Shown here: one piece after another, positions 26,285 to 33,193 of the stretch
How the letters are laid out: each line of letters opens with the position of its first letter
Numbering within the stretch: position 1 is the first letter of the stretch
Assembly: GCF_042643165.1 (NCBI RefSeq)
Contig: NZ_JBHRSH010000001.1
Coordinates: 2,604,001-2,668,000 of the forward strand
Source of the DNA: Hyphococcus aureus
GTDB lineage: Bacteria > Pseudomonadota > Alphaproteobacteria > Caulobacterales > Parvularculaceae
Length of the DNA stretch: 64,000 bases
Direction of reading: 5' to 3'
Position numbers and translations under genes: made by a program
The notes under the pieces: model-generated
The model's database searches: none
Seen by the model: the letters and a program-made list of their open reading frames with translations, nothing else
Told to the model about the DNA's origin: nothing

Positions 26285-27400
26285 TCAGGCTTTTAGAGCA
26301 TCCGCCGCAGGGGTGTAGTCGACCCCGAGGGCCTCTGCGACCGCCTTATAGGTGACCTTGCCTTTGTGGATGTTGAGCCCGTCCTGAAGATGCGCGTTGT
26401 CCTTCAGCGCCTCCAATCCGCGGTTGGCGAGTTGCAGGCCAAAGCCCAGCGTCGCGTTGTTGAGGGCGTGCGAGGAGGTCAGCGGCACGGCGCCCGGCAT
26501 ATTGGCGACGCAATAATGAATGACGTTTTCGACCACATAGGTGGGATCGGCGTGGGTGGTCGCGTGGGAGGTTTCAAAGCACCCGCCCTGATCGATGGCG
26601 ACATCCACCAGCACAGAGCCTTCTTTCATGCCTTTCAGCATCTCGCGGGTGACGAGCTTTGGCGCCGATGCGCCGGGGATCAACACGGCGCCGACCACCA
26701 CATCCGCGACGTCGGTTTCTTCGTCGAGGGCTTCATAGGTGGAATAACGGGTCTTGGCGCGGCCTTCGAAAAGCTCGTCGAGCTCAGCAAGGCGACGGTT
26801 AGAGCGGTCGAGGATGGTGACATCCGCGCCGAGGCCTACAGCCATGCGCGCCGCATGGGTGCCGACAACGCCGCCGCCAATGACCAGCACTTTCGCCGGC
26901 AAGACGCCCGGCACGCCGCCCATCAACAGCCCGCGCCCGCCCTGGTGCGCCGTCAGCGCATAGGCGGCGGCCTGGATGGAAAGGCGTCCCGCGACTTCGC
27001 TCATGGGCGCCAGCAGCGGCAGACCGCCGTAGGCGTCCGTGACAGTTTCGTAGGCGACAGCTGTGACACCTGATTCAATGAGGCCGCGCGCCTGATCCGG
27101 ATCGGGCGCCAGGTGCAGATAAGTGTAGAGGAGCTGACCTTCGCGAAGCTGCGCCCATTCTGTCGGCTGGGGCTCCTTCACTTTGACGATCATGTCGGCT
27201 TTTTCGAACACAGTCTTGGCGTCTGGAGCGATCTTGGCTCCCGCGGCGACATAGTCGGCGTCGCTCGCCTTAATCCCGGCGCCGGCGCCGGTTTCCACCA
27301 GCACCTCATGCCCGTTCTGCACATATTCGCGCACGCTCCCGGGAACCAGGCCGACGCGGTATTCGTGATTTTTGATTTCCTTTGGAACGCCAACAAGCAT
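26285..27400 (-). CDS. ald: Alanine dehydrogenase
   Basis: 371 residues, the family's usual length. It begins MLVGVPKEIKNHEYRVGLVP with the substrate-binding Arg, has the catalytic Lys region MIVKVKEPQPTEWAQLREGQ, the NAD-binding Rossmann motif VIGGGVVGTHAARMAVGLGADV and the conserved ending LNIHKGKVTYKAVAEALGV. It interconverts alanine and pyruvate plus ammonia with NAD, often allowing growth on alanine. It is divergent from an Lrp/AsnC-type regulator, the well-known AldR-like arrangement, so control by that regulator is likely. Confidence 0.97.
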   Translation of the reverse strand: MLVGVPKEIKNHEYRVGLVPGSVREYVQNGHEVLVETGAGAGIKASDADYVAAGAKIAPDAKTVFEKADMIVKVKEPQPTEWAQLREGQLLYTYLHLAPDPDQARGLIESGVTAVAYETVTDAYGGLPLLAPMSEVAGRLSIQAAAYALTAHQGGRGLLMGGVPGVLPAKVLVIGGGVVGTHAARMAVGLGADVTILDRSNRRLAELDELFEGRAKTRYSTYEALDEETDVADVVVGAVLIPGASAPKLVTREMLKGMKEGSVLVDVAIDQGGCFETSHATTHADPTYVVENVIHYCVANMPGAVPLTSSHALNNATLGFGLQLANRGLEALKDNAHLQDGLNIHKGKVTYKAVAEALGVDYTPAADALKA

Positions 27401-27538
27401 GGGAGTCTCCCTCGTGATTTGTTCGGGGCGGATTATATTCAGAATTTAGAGGATATTTTTGATATTTTACGCCATTTTTGATAATTAGAAGAATTATGTA
27501 TCGTAATCTATGAATTTAGGAGAATGGAATTCAATGCC
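27401..27538. promoter_or_regulatory. AT-rich divergent ald/regulator control region
   Basis: The 138 bases are clearly richer in A and T than the genes around them. They contain a near-repeat of TTTTTGATA at about 27456 and 27475 and runs such as GAATTTAGAGGATA, the kind of bendable DNA bound by Lrp/AsnC proteins. The location between ald and the regulator supports an operator here. Exact sites cannot be drawn by eye. Confidence 0.5.
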
Positions 27539-27991
27539 ATGGACAAGTTCGACACAGCTATCTTGAACGTCCTTCAGGAGGACGGCCAGACCCCCTTCAC
27601 GGAGTTGGGGGAGCGGGTGGGGCTGTCGCCGTCGGCCTGTCACAAGCGGGTGAAGGAGCTCTGGCGCACCGGCGTCATCACCCAGCAGGTGGTGATCGTC
27701 AATGAACGCGAAGCGGGGTTGGAAACCTCGGTCTTCGTTCAGGCGACCCTTAAAAATCAGCAACAATCGACGCTGAACGAATTTGAAAAAGCGGTGACGC
27801 GCCATCGCGAAATCATGGAATGTTACCTGATGGCCGGCCTGTCGGATTATCTGTTGCGCATTCTTTGTCTCGACGGCGCCGATTATGAGCGCATCCACAC
27901 GGAAATTCTCACGCGTCTTCCGGGGGTTGACCGGGTGATTACAAATTTCGCGATCCGCAAGGTGTTCCGCCGAACCGCTGTTCCCCTCTAA
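27539..27991 (+). CDS. Lrp/AsnC-family transcriptional regulator, likely of ald
   Basis: 150 residues from the ATG at 27539 (MDKFDTAILNVLQEDGQTPF, the canonical Lrp start); another in-frame ATG lies 15 bases upstream, and the AGGAG at 27518 is badly spaced for either. The helix-turn-helix is ELGERVGLSPSACHKRVKELWRTGVI, and the RAM ligand-binding domain follows (EIMECYLMAGLSDYLLRILCLD). It probably senses an amino acid such as alanine and controls the divergent ald gene and itself. The adjacency is the main evidence for the target. Confidence 0.92.
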   Translation: MDKFDTAILNVLQEDGQTPFTELGERVGLSPSACHKRVKELWRTGVITQQVVIVNEREAGLETSVFVQATLKNQQQSTLNEFEKAVTRHREIMECYLMAGLSDYLLRILCLDGADYERIHTEILTRLPGVDRVITNFAIRKVFRRTAVPL

Positions 27992-28174
27992 AAAAGATGC
28001 TCAAATAAGGCGCAACCGGCGCTGAATTGTGGCGAGAATGCGGCGGGCGTTAATAATACAAGCCCTTACGCCGCTTACTTTCTGACAATGAATATAAATT
28101 TGGCGTTAACGTCTTAAGCGGGCGGCAAACCTTAGGCGCCATCCTCCCAATCAAGTTTTATAAGTGAGGATGAC

Positions 28175-28900
28175 ATGCTTACCACTGCGCGTGTTGATAT
28201 TCCCGCTCCTGTTGTTGCGCGTCTCAAGCACGCTGCGGATTACTCCGACAATGTGAATGATTATGCGCGCGAGGATCTGATCGGGTTCAAACGACCTATT
28301 GCGGCGACCTTTGCGCTTTTGGCGCCCTTGGTTCTCGCCTTCAATTATTATGTGGCTGGCCTGATGATGACGGTGCAGGTCGCGGCGATGATGATCCTTT
28401 TCGTCGCTGGCGGGCTTTTCGTGATTGGCCGGCAGGAATGGCCGAATATCGTCGCCAAGTTTCAGGGCTGCGTCATGGCGAAGCGCAAAGCCATCGCTGA
28501 CTTAAGATGCGGCTTCGGCGAATCGTCTTTTCTGAGCAATGGCCGCGCGCCGGCATTTTATGAACATGCGAATGGCGTGCTCGTGCTCGCCGACGCAGGC
28601 GATCTGAAAACGCTTTTCTTCGATGTTTCGAAGGATGGATCCGACCCGCGTTGGGAGCTTTATCAAAGCGGCGAGATGCGCCGCCGGGTCTGGCGCTGGT
28701 TGCGCCTGCCGGTGTCGCGCGAGGTGGTGAAGTTCTCCACCGAAGGCGCGCAGCTCGCTCGTGTCAGCGCGGCGCCGACGATCCCTTCCATAGAAGCCTG
28801 GGAGGCGATCAATGTCTCCCTCGGAGAGCCTATGGACGGGGCCATCATCCATCGCCCGTTTGACGAGATTATCGACGACGTTAACCGCTTGATGTTTTAG
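28175..28900 (+). CDS. Unknown membrane protein with two helices
   Basis: 241 residues. Helices lie at about 44-62 (IAATFALLAPLVLAFNYYVAG) and 66-88 (VQVAAMMILFVAGGLFVIG). The C-terminal 150 residues form a soluble domain with FYEHANGVLVLADAGDLKTLF and RRRVWRWLRLPVSREVVKFS. I do not recognise a family. The start follows GAGGAT. The 183-bp upstream gap is fairly AT-rich and probably holds its promoter; I see no other element in it. Confidence 0.65.
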   Translation: MLTTARVDIPAPVVARLKHAADYSDNVNDYAREDLIGFKRPIAATFALLAPLVLAFNYYVAGLMMTVQVAAMMILFVAGGLFVIGRQEWPNIVAKFQGCVMAKRKAIADLRCGFGESSFLSNGRAPAFYEHANGVLVLADAGDLKTLFFDVSKDGSDPRWELYQSGEMRRRVWRWLRLPVSREVVKFSTEGAQLARVSAAPTIPSIEAWEAINVSLGEPMDGAIIHRPFDEIIDDVNRLMF

Positions 28901-28938
28901 GCGGTTTCGCCCCTTCCATCAGTCCCTGCGCCCAGCTG

Positions 28939-28968
28939 GCGGCGCCCCTTACAATACAGGGGCGCCGC
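28939..28968 (+). promoter_or_regulatory. Strong hairpin just upstream of lipA
   Basis: Perfect ten-base arms GCGGCGCCCC and GGGGCGCCGC around the loop TTACAATACA. It ends nine bases before the lipA Shine-Dalgarno GGAG (28977-28980). There is no U-run after it, so it is not a normal terminator. It could be a 5' untranslated region structure affecting lipA translation, or the 3' end of the upstream message. Confidence 0.5.
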
Positions 28969-28984
28969 TGCTACATGGAGCGCC

Positions 28985-29938
28985 ATGGCGACGATCATAG
29001 ACACAATCGGCGGGGAAAAGCCCCGCCATCCGGAAAAACAAAAACGCGAGGATAGCCCGATCCTGCGCAAGCCCGAATGGATTCGGGTCAAGGCGCCGGT
29101 CTCCAGGGGCTATGCGGCGACGCGCGAGATTGTGCGCTCGAAAAACCTGCACACAGTCTGCGAAGAGGCGGCGTGCCCCAATATCGGCGAGTGCTGGGAT
29201 AAAAAGCACGCGACCATGATGATCATGGGCGACACCTGCACGCGCGCCTGCGCCTTTTGTAATGTGAAGACCGGATTGCCGGCGCCGCTGGATGTCAACG
29301 AGCCTGGAAATGTCGCCGACGCGGTGGCCGAGATGGGCCTCAACCATGTCGTCATCACGTCTGTTGACCGCGACGACCTCGAAGATGGCGGCGCCGATCA
29401 TTTCGCGAAGGTTGTGAAAGCCATTCGCGCCCGCGCGCCCGGGACGACGATTGAAATTCTGACGCCGGATTTCCTGCGCAAGGATGGCGCGGCGGAGATT
29501 GTGATCGATTCAAAGCCGGATGTCTTTAATCACAATCTTGAAACCGTGCCGCGTCTCTATCTCTCCATCCGACCCGGCGCGCGTTATTACAATTCCATGC
29601 GCCTGCTTGAAAAAGTGAAAGAGCGTGACCCGACGATGTTCACGAAGTCGGGCATTATGGTCGGGCTTGGCGAAACCCGCGAAGAAGTGATGCAGGTGAT
29701 GGACGACATGCGTTCCGCCGGCGTCGATTTCATCACCATTGGCCAATATCTACAGCCCACACGCAAGCATGCGCCCATCGACCGCTTCGTTCACCCGGAT
29801 GAATTCAAATCTTATGAAACGCTGGCGCGCGCCAAAGGCTTTTTGATGGTTTCGTCCTCGCCGCTGACACGGTCATCGCATCATGCAGGCGAGGATTTCG
29901 CGAGATTACAGGCGGCGCGCGCCGCCAAAGGCGCTTAG
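28985..29938 (+). CDS. lipA: Lipoyl synthase
   Basis: 317 residues. The auxiliary cluster ligands are in CEEAACPNIGECW near residue 59, the radical SAM cluster in CTRACAFCNVKTG near residue 84, and the conserved ending includes SSPLTRSSHHAGEDF with the required Ser. It inserts two sulfurs into octanoyl-lipoyl domains of pyruvate and related dehydrogenases. GGAG precedes the ATG. It opens the conserved alphaproteobacterial run that continues with ratA and cinA, but in this genome other genes are placed in between. Confidence 0.97.
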   Translation: MATIIDTIGGEKPRHPEKQKREDSPILRKPEWIRVKAPVSRGYAATREIVRSKNLHTVCEEAACPNIGECWDKKHATMMIMGDTCTRACAFCNVKTGLPAPLDVNEPGNVADAVAEMGLNHVVITSVDRDDLEDGGADHFAKVVKAIRARAPGTTIEILTPDFLRKDGAAEIVIDSKPDVFNHNLETVPRLYLSIRPGARYYNSMRLLEKVKERDPTMFTKSGIMVGLGETREEVMQVMDDMRSAGVDFITIGQYLQPTRKHAPIDRFVHPDEFKSYETLARAKGFLMVSSSPLTRSSHHAGEDFARLQAARAAKGA

Positions 29939-30579
29939 CAATTGCCGCAGGGACGCCGGCATTGGGACTGCAACAGGCCCTTCACATCGCCGCAAACCTT
30001 CAGAACGTCCTGATCCTCGATCCGGTCTCCGGTTTGCGCGTCGTTTTTCTGCCGCTGATCGTTATTCTGGGTCATGGTGTTCTTGTTGTTGACGATGACG
30101 GCGGGTTTGGATTTCGCCTTGTGGCCATGATCGGAGCGGGGCTTGCTTTCGATCCGGCGGAGATCCTCAGCGAGATCTGAAAAGCGTCGCTCGGCGTCCT
30201 TGCGGTCGCTCGCGGCCATATAGCATTTCGCTTCATCGTAACGCTGCACCTCAAGACAATGCATATGCGTTTTGCAGCGCTGCACGACGGCGTTGTAAGC
30301 GGCGTTGATCTCGGCCCGGAAAGCGTCCAGCGGCGCCTTGCTGGCGTCGGGATTGCTTGCGCCCGCGGCGATCGCGCCCTGAACGGCTGAAAGATAGTTT
30401 TGCTTTCCGGCCGTATATTGCGCTTCGCAGGTTTCTGCAGCGATGTCGCGCCGCGCCTGCGGCTCTCCGGCGGGAATGATGGTCTCATTGCGGACCGTGA
30501 AGTCGTCAACTGCGACTTTGTGTGTGCAGCCTTGCGTCAATGCAGCGAGCGCGGCGATGATGACAAGATATGTTTTCAT
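29935..30579 (-). CDS. Lipoprotein with Cys-rich C-terminus
   Basis: 214 residues from the ATG at 30579, which gives a proper lipoprotein signal (MKTYLVIIAALAALTQGCTH, lipobox TQGC). The middle is helical and charged (RYDEAKCYMAASDRKDAERRFSDLAEDLRRIES). A Lys/Asn-rich linker leads to the end VCGDVKGLLQSQCRRPCGNC, with four cysteines in the last 20 residues. No known family is evident. Overlap with the lipA stop is four bases, tail to tail. The gene pairs with the small membrane protein just upstream on the same strand. Confidence 0.65.
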   Translation of the reverse strand: MKTYLVIIAALAALTQGCTHKVAVDDFTVRNETIIPAGEPQARRDIAAETCEAQYTAGKQNYLSAVQGAIAAGASNPDASKAPLDAFRAEINAAYNAVVQRCKTHMHCLEVQRYDEAKCYMAASDRKDAERRFSDLAEDLRRIESKPRSDHGHKAKSKPAVIVNNKNTMTQNNDQRQKNDAQTGDRIEDQDVLKVCGDVKGLLQSQCRRPCGNC

Positions 30580-30643
30580 AAAAACCCCCGTTAAAGGACC
30601 GGCTTTTTGCGGTCTGTTTGAAAACTGAAAATGTGAAGGGCGC

Positions 30644-30871
30644 TCAGCCCTCAAAATCGAACTGAAGTTCAAGCGGGCCGAAGCAGCAGGGCGCGGCGAA
30701 ATACCCGGCCTTCAGGCCTGCGCAATATCCGATTGCGAGCAGGACGACGGTGACGAGAACGCTGACAGCGATGATCGTCATGACATTGGATTTCTTTTCG
30801 GGCGCCGCTGATTTCTTCTCAATATTGAAGAAAGCAATGTCCTGATATCGTTTTTCTGCGTCTAAACTCAT
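30644..30871 (-). CDS. Small single-helix membrane protein
   Basis: 75 residues from the ATG at 30871, preceded by GGAGGGG. Residues 1-35 are charged (MSLDAEKRYQDIAFFNIEKK), then a single helix (MTIIAVSVLVTVVLLAIGY, about 31-52) and a short tail with adjacent cysteines (YFAAPCCFGPLELQFDFEG). The function is unknown. It lies 64 bases upstream of the Cys-rich lipoprotein gene on the same strand and may belong with it. Confidence 0.55.
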   Translation of the reverse strand: MSLDAEKRYQDIAFFNIEKKSAAPEKKSNVMTIIAVSVLVTVVLLAIGYCAGLKAGYFAAPCCFGPLELQFDFEG

Positions 30872-31052
30872 CTTTTCCCCTCCATTTAAAGTAAAGAACA
30901 AATGAAAAACATTTATTTATTACACTCTATAGTTGCAGCTTGTCGAGTCTTCCCGTCTGGCGGTCGGGCTACGACGCGCGCGCGTCTTGCGAGGGGCGTT
31001 ACGCGCGGCTAAGAGACGGGCGGGCCGCTTCAAGGCTCGCTGGAATGCCGCT

Positions 31053-31739
31053 ATGGCCTTGAAATTATACGATCTTGCGCTGGCCGATCCCGATATCAGG
31101 CCGAGCCCGTTCTGCTGGATGGTGAAATTCGCGCTTCTCCACAAAGCGCTGGAATTCGAGCCCATTTTGGTCGGCTTCGCCGACAAGACCAAATATCCCG
31201 ATCCGGAATATGGCCGCATCCCGGTCATCGTCGATGGCGAGGAGATGGTCAAAGACAGCGCGGCGATTATGGCGTGGCTCGACAAGACCTATCCTGAAAA
31301 CCCGCTTGTCGCGACGCAAGGAGAGGCGGCTGCGGCGGAATTTTATCGCAGCTGGTTGTTTTCGTCTTTCTTTCCGGCCGTGTCGCCAATGCTGGTCTCG
31401 CGTATTCACGCCCTCGCGGCCGAAGATGACAAACCCTATTTCCGTGCCTCGCGGGAGGAGCGATTCGGCAAAACGCTGGAAGAACTCGCCGCATTGCCGG
31501 GGCAAAAAGAAAAGACCGAAGCGTCGTTGCAGATTTTGTCAGCGCCGCTGGGGCGGTACCGGTTTCTCGGCGGCGACGCGCCCAATCTGTGCGATTACAT
31601 TGTCATGGGCGCGTTCATGTGGCCGAGGCTTTCAACGGCGGAAGACATTTACGAAGCGCCGCAATCTGTCGCTGCATGGTTTGAACGTATGCTCGACCTG
31701 TTTGACGGCTATGCGCGCAATGCGAAACGGCCGTCATGA
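31053..31739 (+). CDS. Glutathione S-transferase family protein
   Basis: 228 residues from the ATG at 31053 (MALKLYDLALADPDIRPSPFCWMVKFALLH). The N-terminal thioredoxin-like domain has SPFCWMVK where the active Ser/Cys sits, the cis-Pro in GRIPVIVD, and the glutathione-binding EMVKDSAAIMAWLD. The all-alpha domain follows from about residue 95. It likely conjugates or reduces with glutathione; the class is unclear. The last 17 codons are mirrored in a second copy just downstream. Confidence 0.88.
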   Translation: MALKLYDLALADPDIRPSPFCWMVKFALLHKALEFEPILVGFADKTKYPDPEYGRIPVIVDGEEMVKDSAAIMAWLDKTYPENPLVATQGEAAAAEFYRSWLFSSFFPAVSPMLVSRIHALAAEDDKPYFRASREERFGKTLEELAALPGQKEKTEASLQILSAPLGRYRFLGGDAPNLCDYIVMGAFMWPRLSTAEDIYEAPQSVAAWFERMLDLFDGYARNAKRPS

Positions 31740-31744
31740 CACAT

Positions 31745-31795
31745 ATGCTCGATCTTTTTGATGGACCCGCACGAAAGGCGAAGCGCCTCCCGTGA
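31745..31795 (+). pseudogene. Remnant of a second GST C-terminus
   Basis: Directly after the GST gene the 17-codon frame MLDLFDGPARKAKRLP plus stop matches the GST ending MLDLFDGYARNAKRPS plus stop. Eleven of the sixteen residues are the same in order, while many codons differ in their third base (GAC/GAT, CTG/CTT, GGC/GGA, GCG/GCA). That pattern suggests divergence under protein selection, so the remnant is probably what is left of a lost GST paralog. Its TGA overlaps the GTG start of ratA, so if translated it would couple to ratA. Confidence 0.55.
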
Positions 31796-32229
31796 CATTC
31801 CGGCATACCCAAACTGACGTACCCTACACGGCCGACCAGATGTATGCGCTGGTCGCCGATGTCGAAGCCTATCCCGAATTTCTGCCCTGGTGTGTCGGGC
31901 TGCGGATCGTTGAGCGCGGCGAAGCGAACATCACCGCCGACATGATCGTCGCCTACAAAGTTTTCCGCGAACGCTTCCGCAGCAAGGTCGCCCTCGATAG
32001 CGAGAGCAAGCGCATCGACGTTGCTTATGTGGACGGGCCGTTTCGCAATCTCGAAAATCGCTGGCGCTTTACGGACAAGCCGGAGGGCGGTTCCGTGATC
32101 GACTTCGAGATAAAGTTCGAGTTCAGGACCTTTCTATTGCAGGCGACGGCGCAGGCGGTGTTTGACAAGGCCTTTGCGCGCATGTCCGAAGCGTTTGTAA
32201 AGCGCGCCGACGATGTTTATGGCGGCTAG
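31792..32229 (+). CDS. ratA: RatA/Coq10-type START-domain protein
   Basis: 145 residues from a GTG start. The domain is the COQ10/RatA START fold: YTADQMYALVADVEAYPEFLPWCVGLRI at the N-terminus, FRSKVALDSESKRIDVAYVDGPF in the middle and the final helix VFDKAFARMSEAFVKRAD. In alphaproteobacteria it is taken to aid ubiquinone function, although the E. coli name RatA refers to a ribosome-association toxin. It is part of the lipA-ratA-cinA conserved order. It ends convergently, overlapping the propeller-like gene by four bases. Confidence 0.88.
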   Translation: MTFRHTQTDVPYTADQMYALVADVEAYPEFLPWCVGLRIVERGEANITADMIVAYKVFRERFRSKVALDSESKRIDVAYVDGPFRNLENRWRFTDKPEGGSVIDFEIKFEFRTFLLQATAQAVFDKAFARMSEAFVKRADDVYGG

Positions 32230-33128
32230 TCGATTTCAGGCAGGGTGAAGGAAACGACCTTGCCGCTGGGCCGGCTGATCGCCCAGACGCGGCGCGGGTC
32301 TTCAGGATCGAAAGCGAAGGCCTGACCCTCCGCGGGCGCTGCGATGGTGGCGACATGGGTCATGACCGGACCCATCTCGGGGAAGTCCAGAACATACATC
32401 TCCGGCAGATCATGACCCATAACATAAAGTCGGCCGTCATCGCCGATCGCGCCGCCTGACGCCGCCTGCGGCGCCATTTTTTCAAGGATGGAGGCGGGCA
32501 GGGCGTAGCCGCCGGTTTTTCGCCAGTCCCGGTCATAAGTGACGACCGATGCGTAGCTGTGATCCTTAAAGGGTAGTCCGGTTTCGTCATCATAATGGGC
32601 GAAGCCTGCAATCCATCCGTCTTTGTAATGGTCGAACCAGACGAGGGAGCCTTCATCCATCACGCCGAAGCTCTTGCTCTCTACATGGGTCATGGTTTTC
32701 GTATCGAAGATTTCAATAGAACTCGCCATAGGCAGTTGCGGATGGTTGGAATTGGCGCAGTAAAGCTTGCCCGCTTCGGCGTAGCAGCTGTTCATGTGGC
32801 GAATGAGGCCGCCGCGCTTGCCGATCCATCGTTTTATGAGGGCGCCGGTTTTGCGCTCATATTTTGCAAGGACGTAATTGGCGACGGCGTAGAAATATTT
32901 TTCGTCGGCGGCGACGCCCTGTGTCGCTTCCAGCGCCGTGAAGTCTTCAAGTTTTGTGGCGGTCAATTCCTGTGGGACCGGAGGCTGATAGTCTTCAATG
33001 CCCATCGCCATCCAGGCGGCGCGCCGAGCCTCGCGTCTTGCGTCTTCGTTTTGCGGTTCCTCACCATGAGCGGTGGCGGCGCTGAAACAAATAACGGCGA
33101 GGAGAGCGGCGGCGATGTTTTTCATCAT
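32226..33128 (-). CDS. Exported beta-propeller-like protein
   Basis: About 300 residues from the Met pair at 33128/33125, with a clear signal peptide (MKNIAAALLAVICFSAATAHG). The mature part consists of short repeated beta units ending in Y/F-D or Y-A (YFYAVANYVLAKYERKTGALI; RLYVMGHDLPEMYVLDFPE; RRVWAISRPSGKVVSFTLPE), typical of a six-bladed propeller. It lies downstream of a TonB receptor on the same strand, so it may help with the receptor's substrate. A hairpin lies between the two genes. Confidence 0.7.
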   Translation of the reverse strand: MMKNIAAALLAVICFSAATAHGEEPQNEDARREARRAAWMAMGIEDYQPPVPQELTATKLEDFTALEATQGVAADEKYFYAVANYVLAKYERKTGALIKRWIGKRGGLIRHMNSCYAEAGKLYCANSNHPQLPMASSIEIFDTKTMTHVESKSFGVMDEGSLVWFDHYKDGWIAGFAHYDDETGLPFKDHSYASVVTYDRDWRKTGGYALPASILEKMAPQAASGGAIGDDGRLYVMGHDLPEMYVLDFPEMGPVMTHVATIAAPAEGQAFAFDPEDPRRVWAISRPSGKVVSFTLPEID

Positions 33129-33142
33129 TGATTCCCGTATCG

Positions 33143-33182
33143 CAAAAAACTGGCGCCCTTCAATTTTTTTGAAGAGCGCCAG
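33143..33182 (-). terminator. Terminator or attenuator between the TonB receptor and propeller genes
   Basis: An inverted repeat of arms CTGGCGC..CTTCAA and TTGAAG.GCGCCAG starts 12 bases past the TonB receptor stop. Read on the receptor strand, the hairpin is followed by a run of six T (GTTTTTTGC), so it has the form of an intrinsic terminator. The propeller gene starts 15 bases further on; it may be expressed only by readthrough or its own promoter. Confidence 0.75.
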
Positions 33183-33193
33183 CATTGGCATGT

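Noticed and set aside
30933..31052. A 40-residue extension at the GST N-terminus
   Set aside because: Arg-rich, unlike any GST; the domain starts normally at the ATG at 31053.
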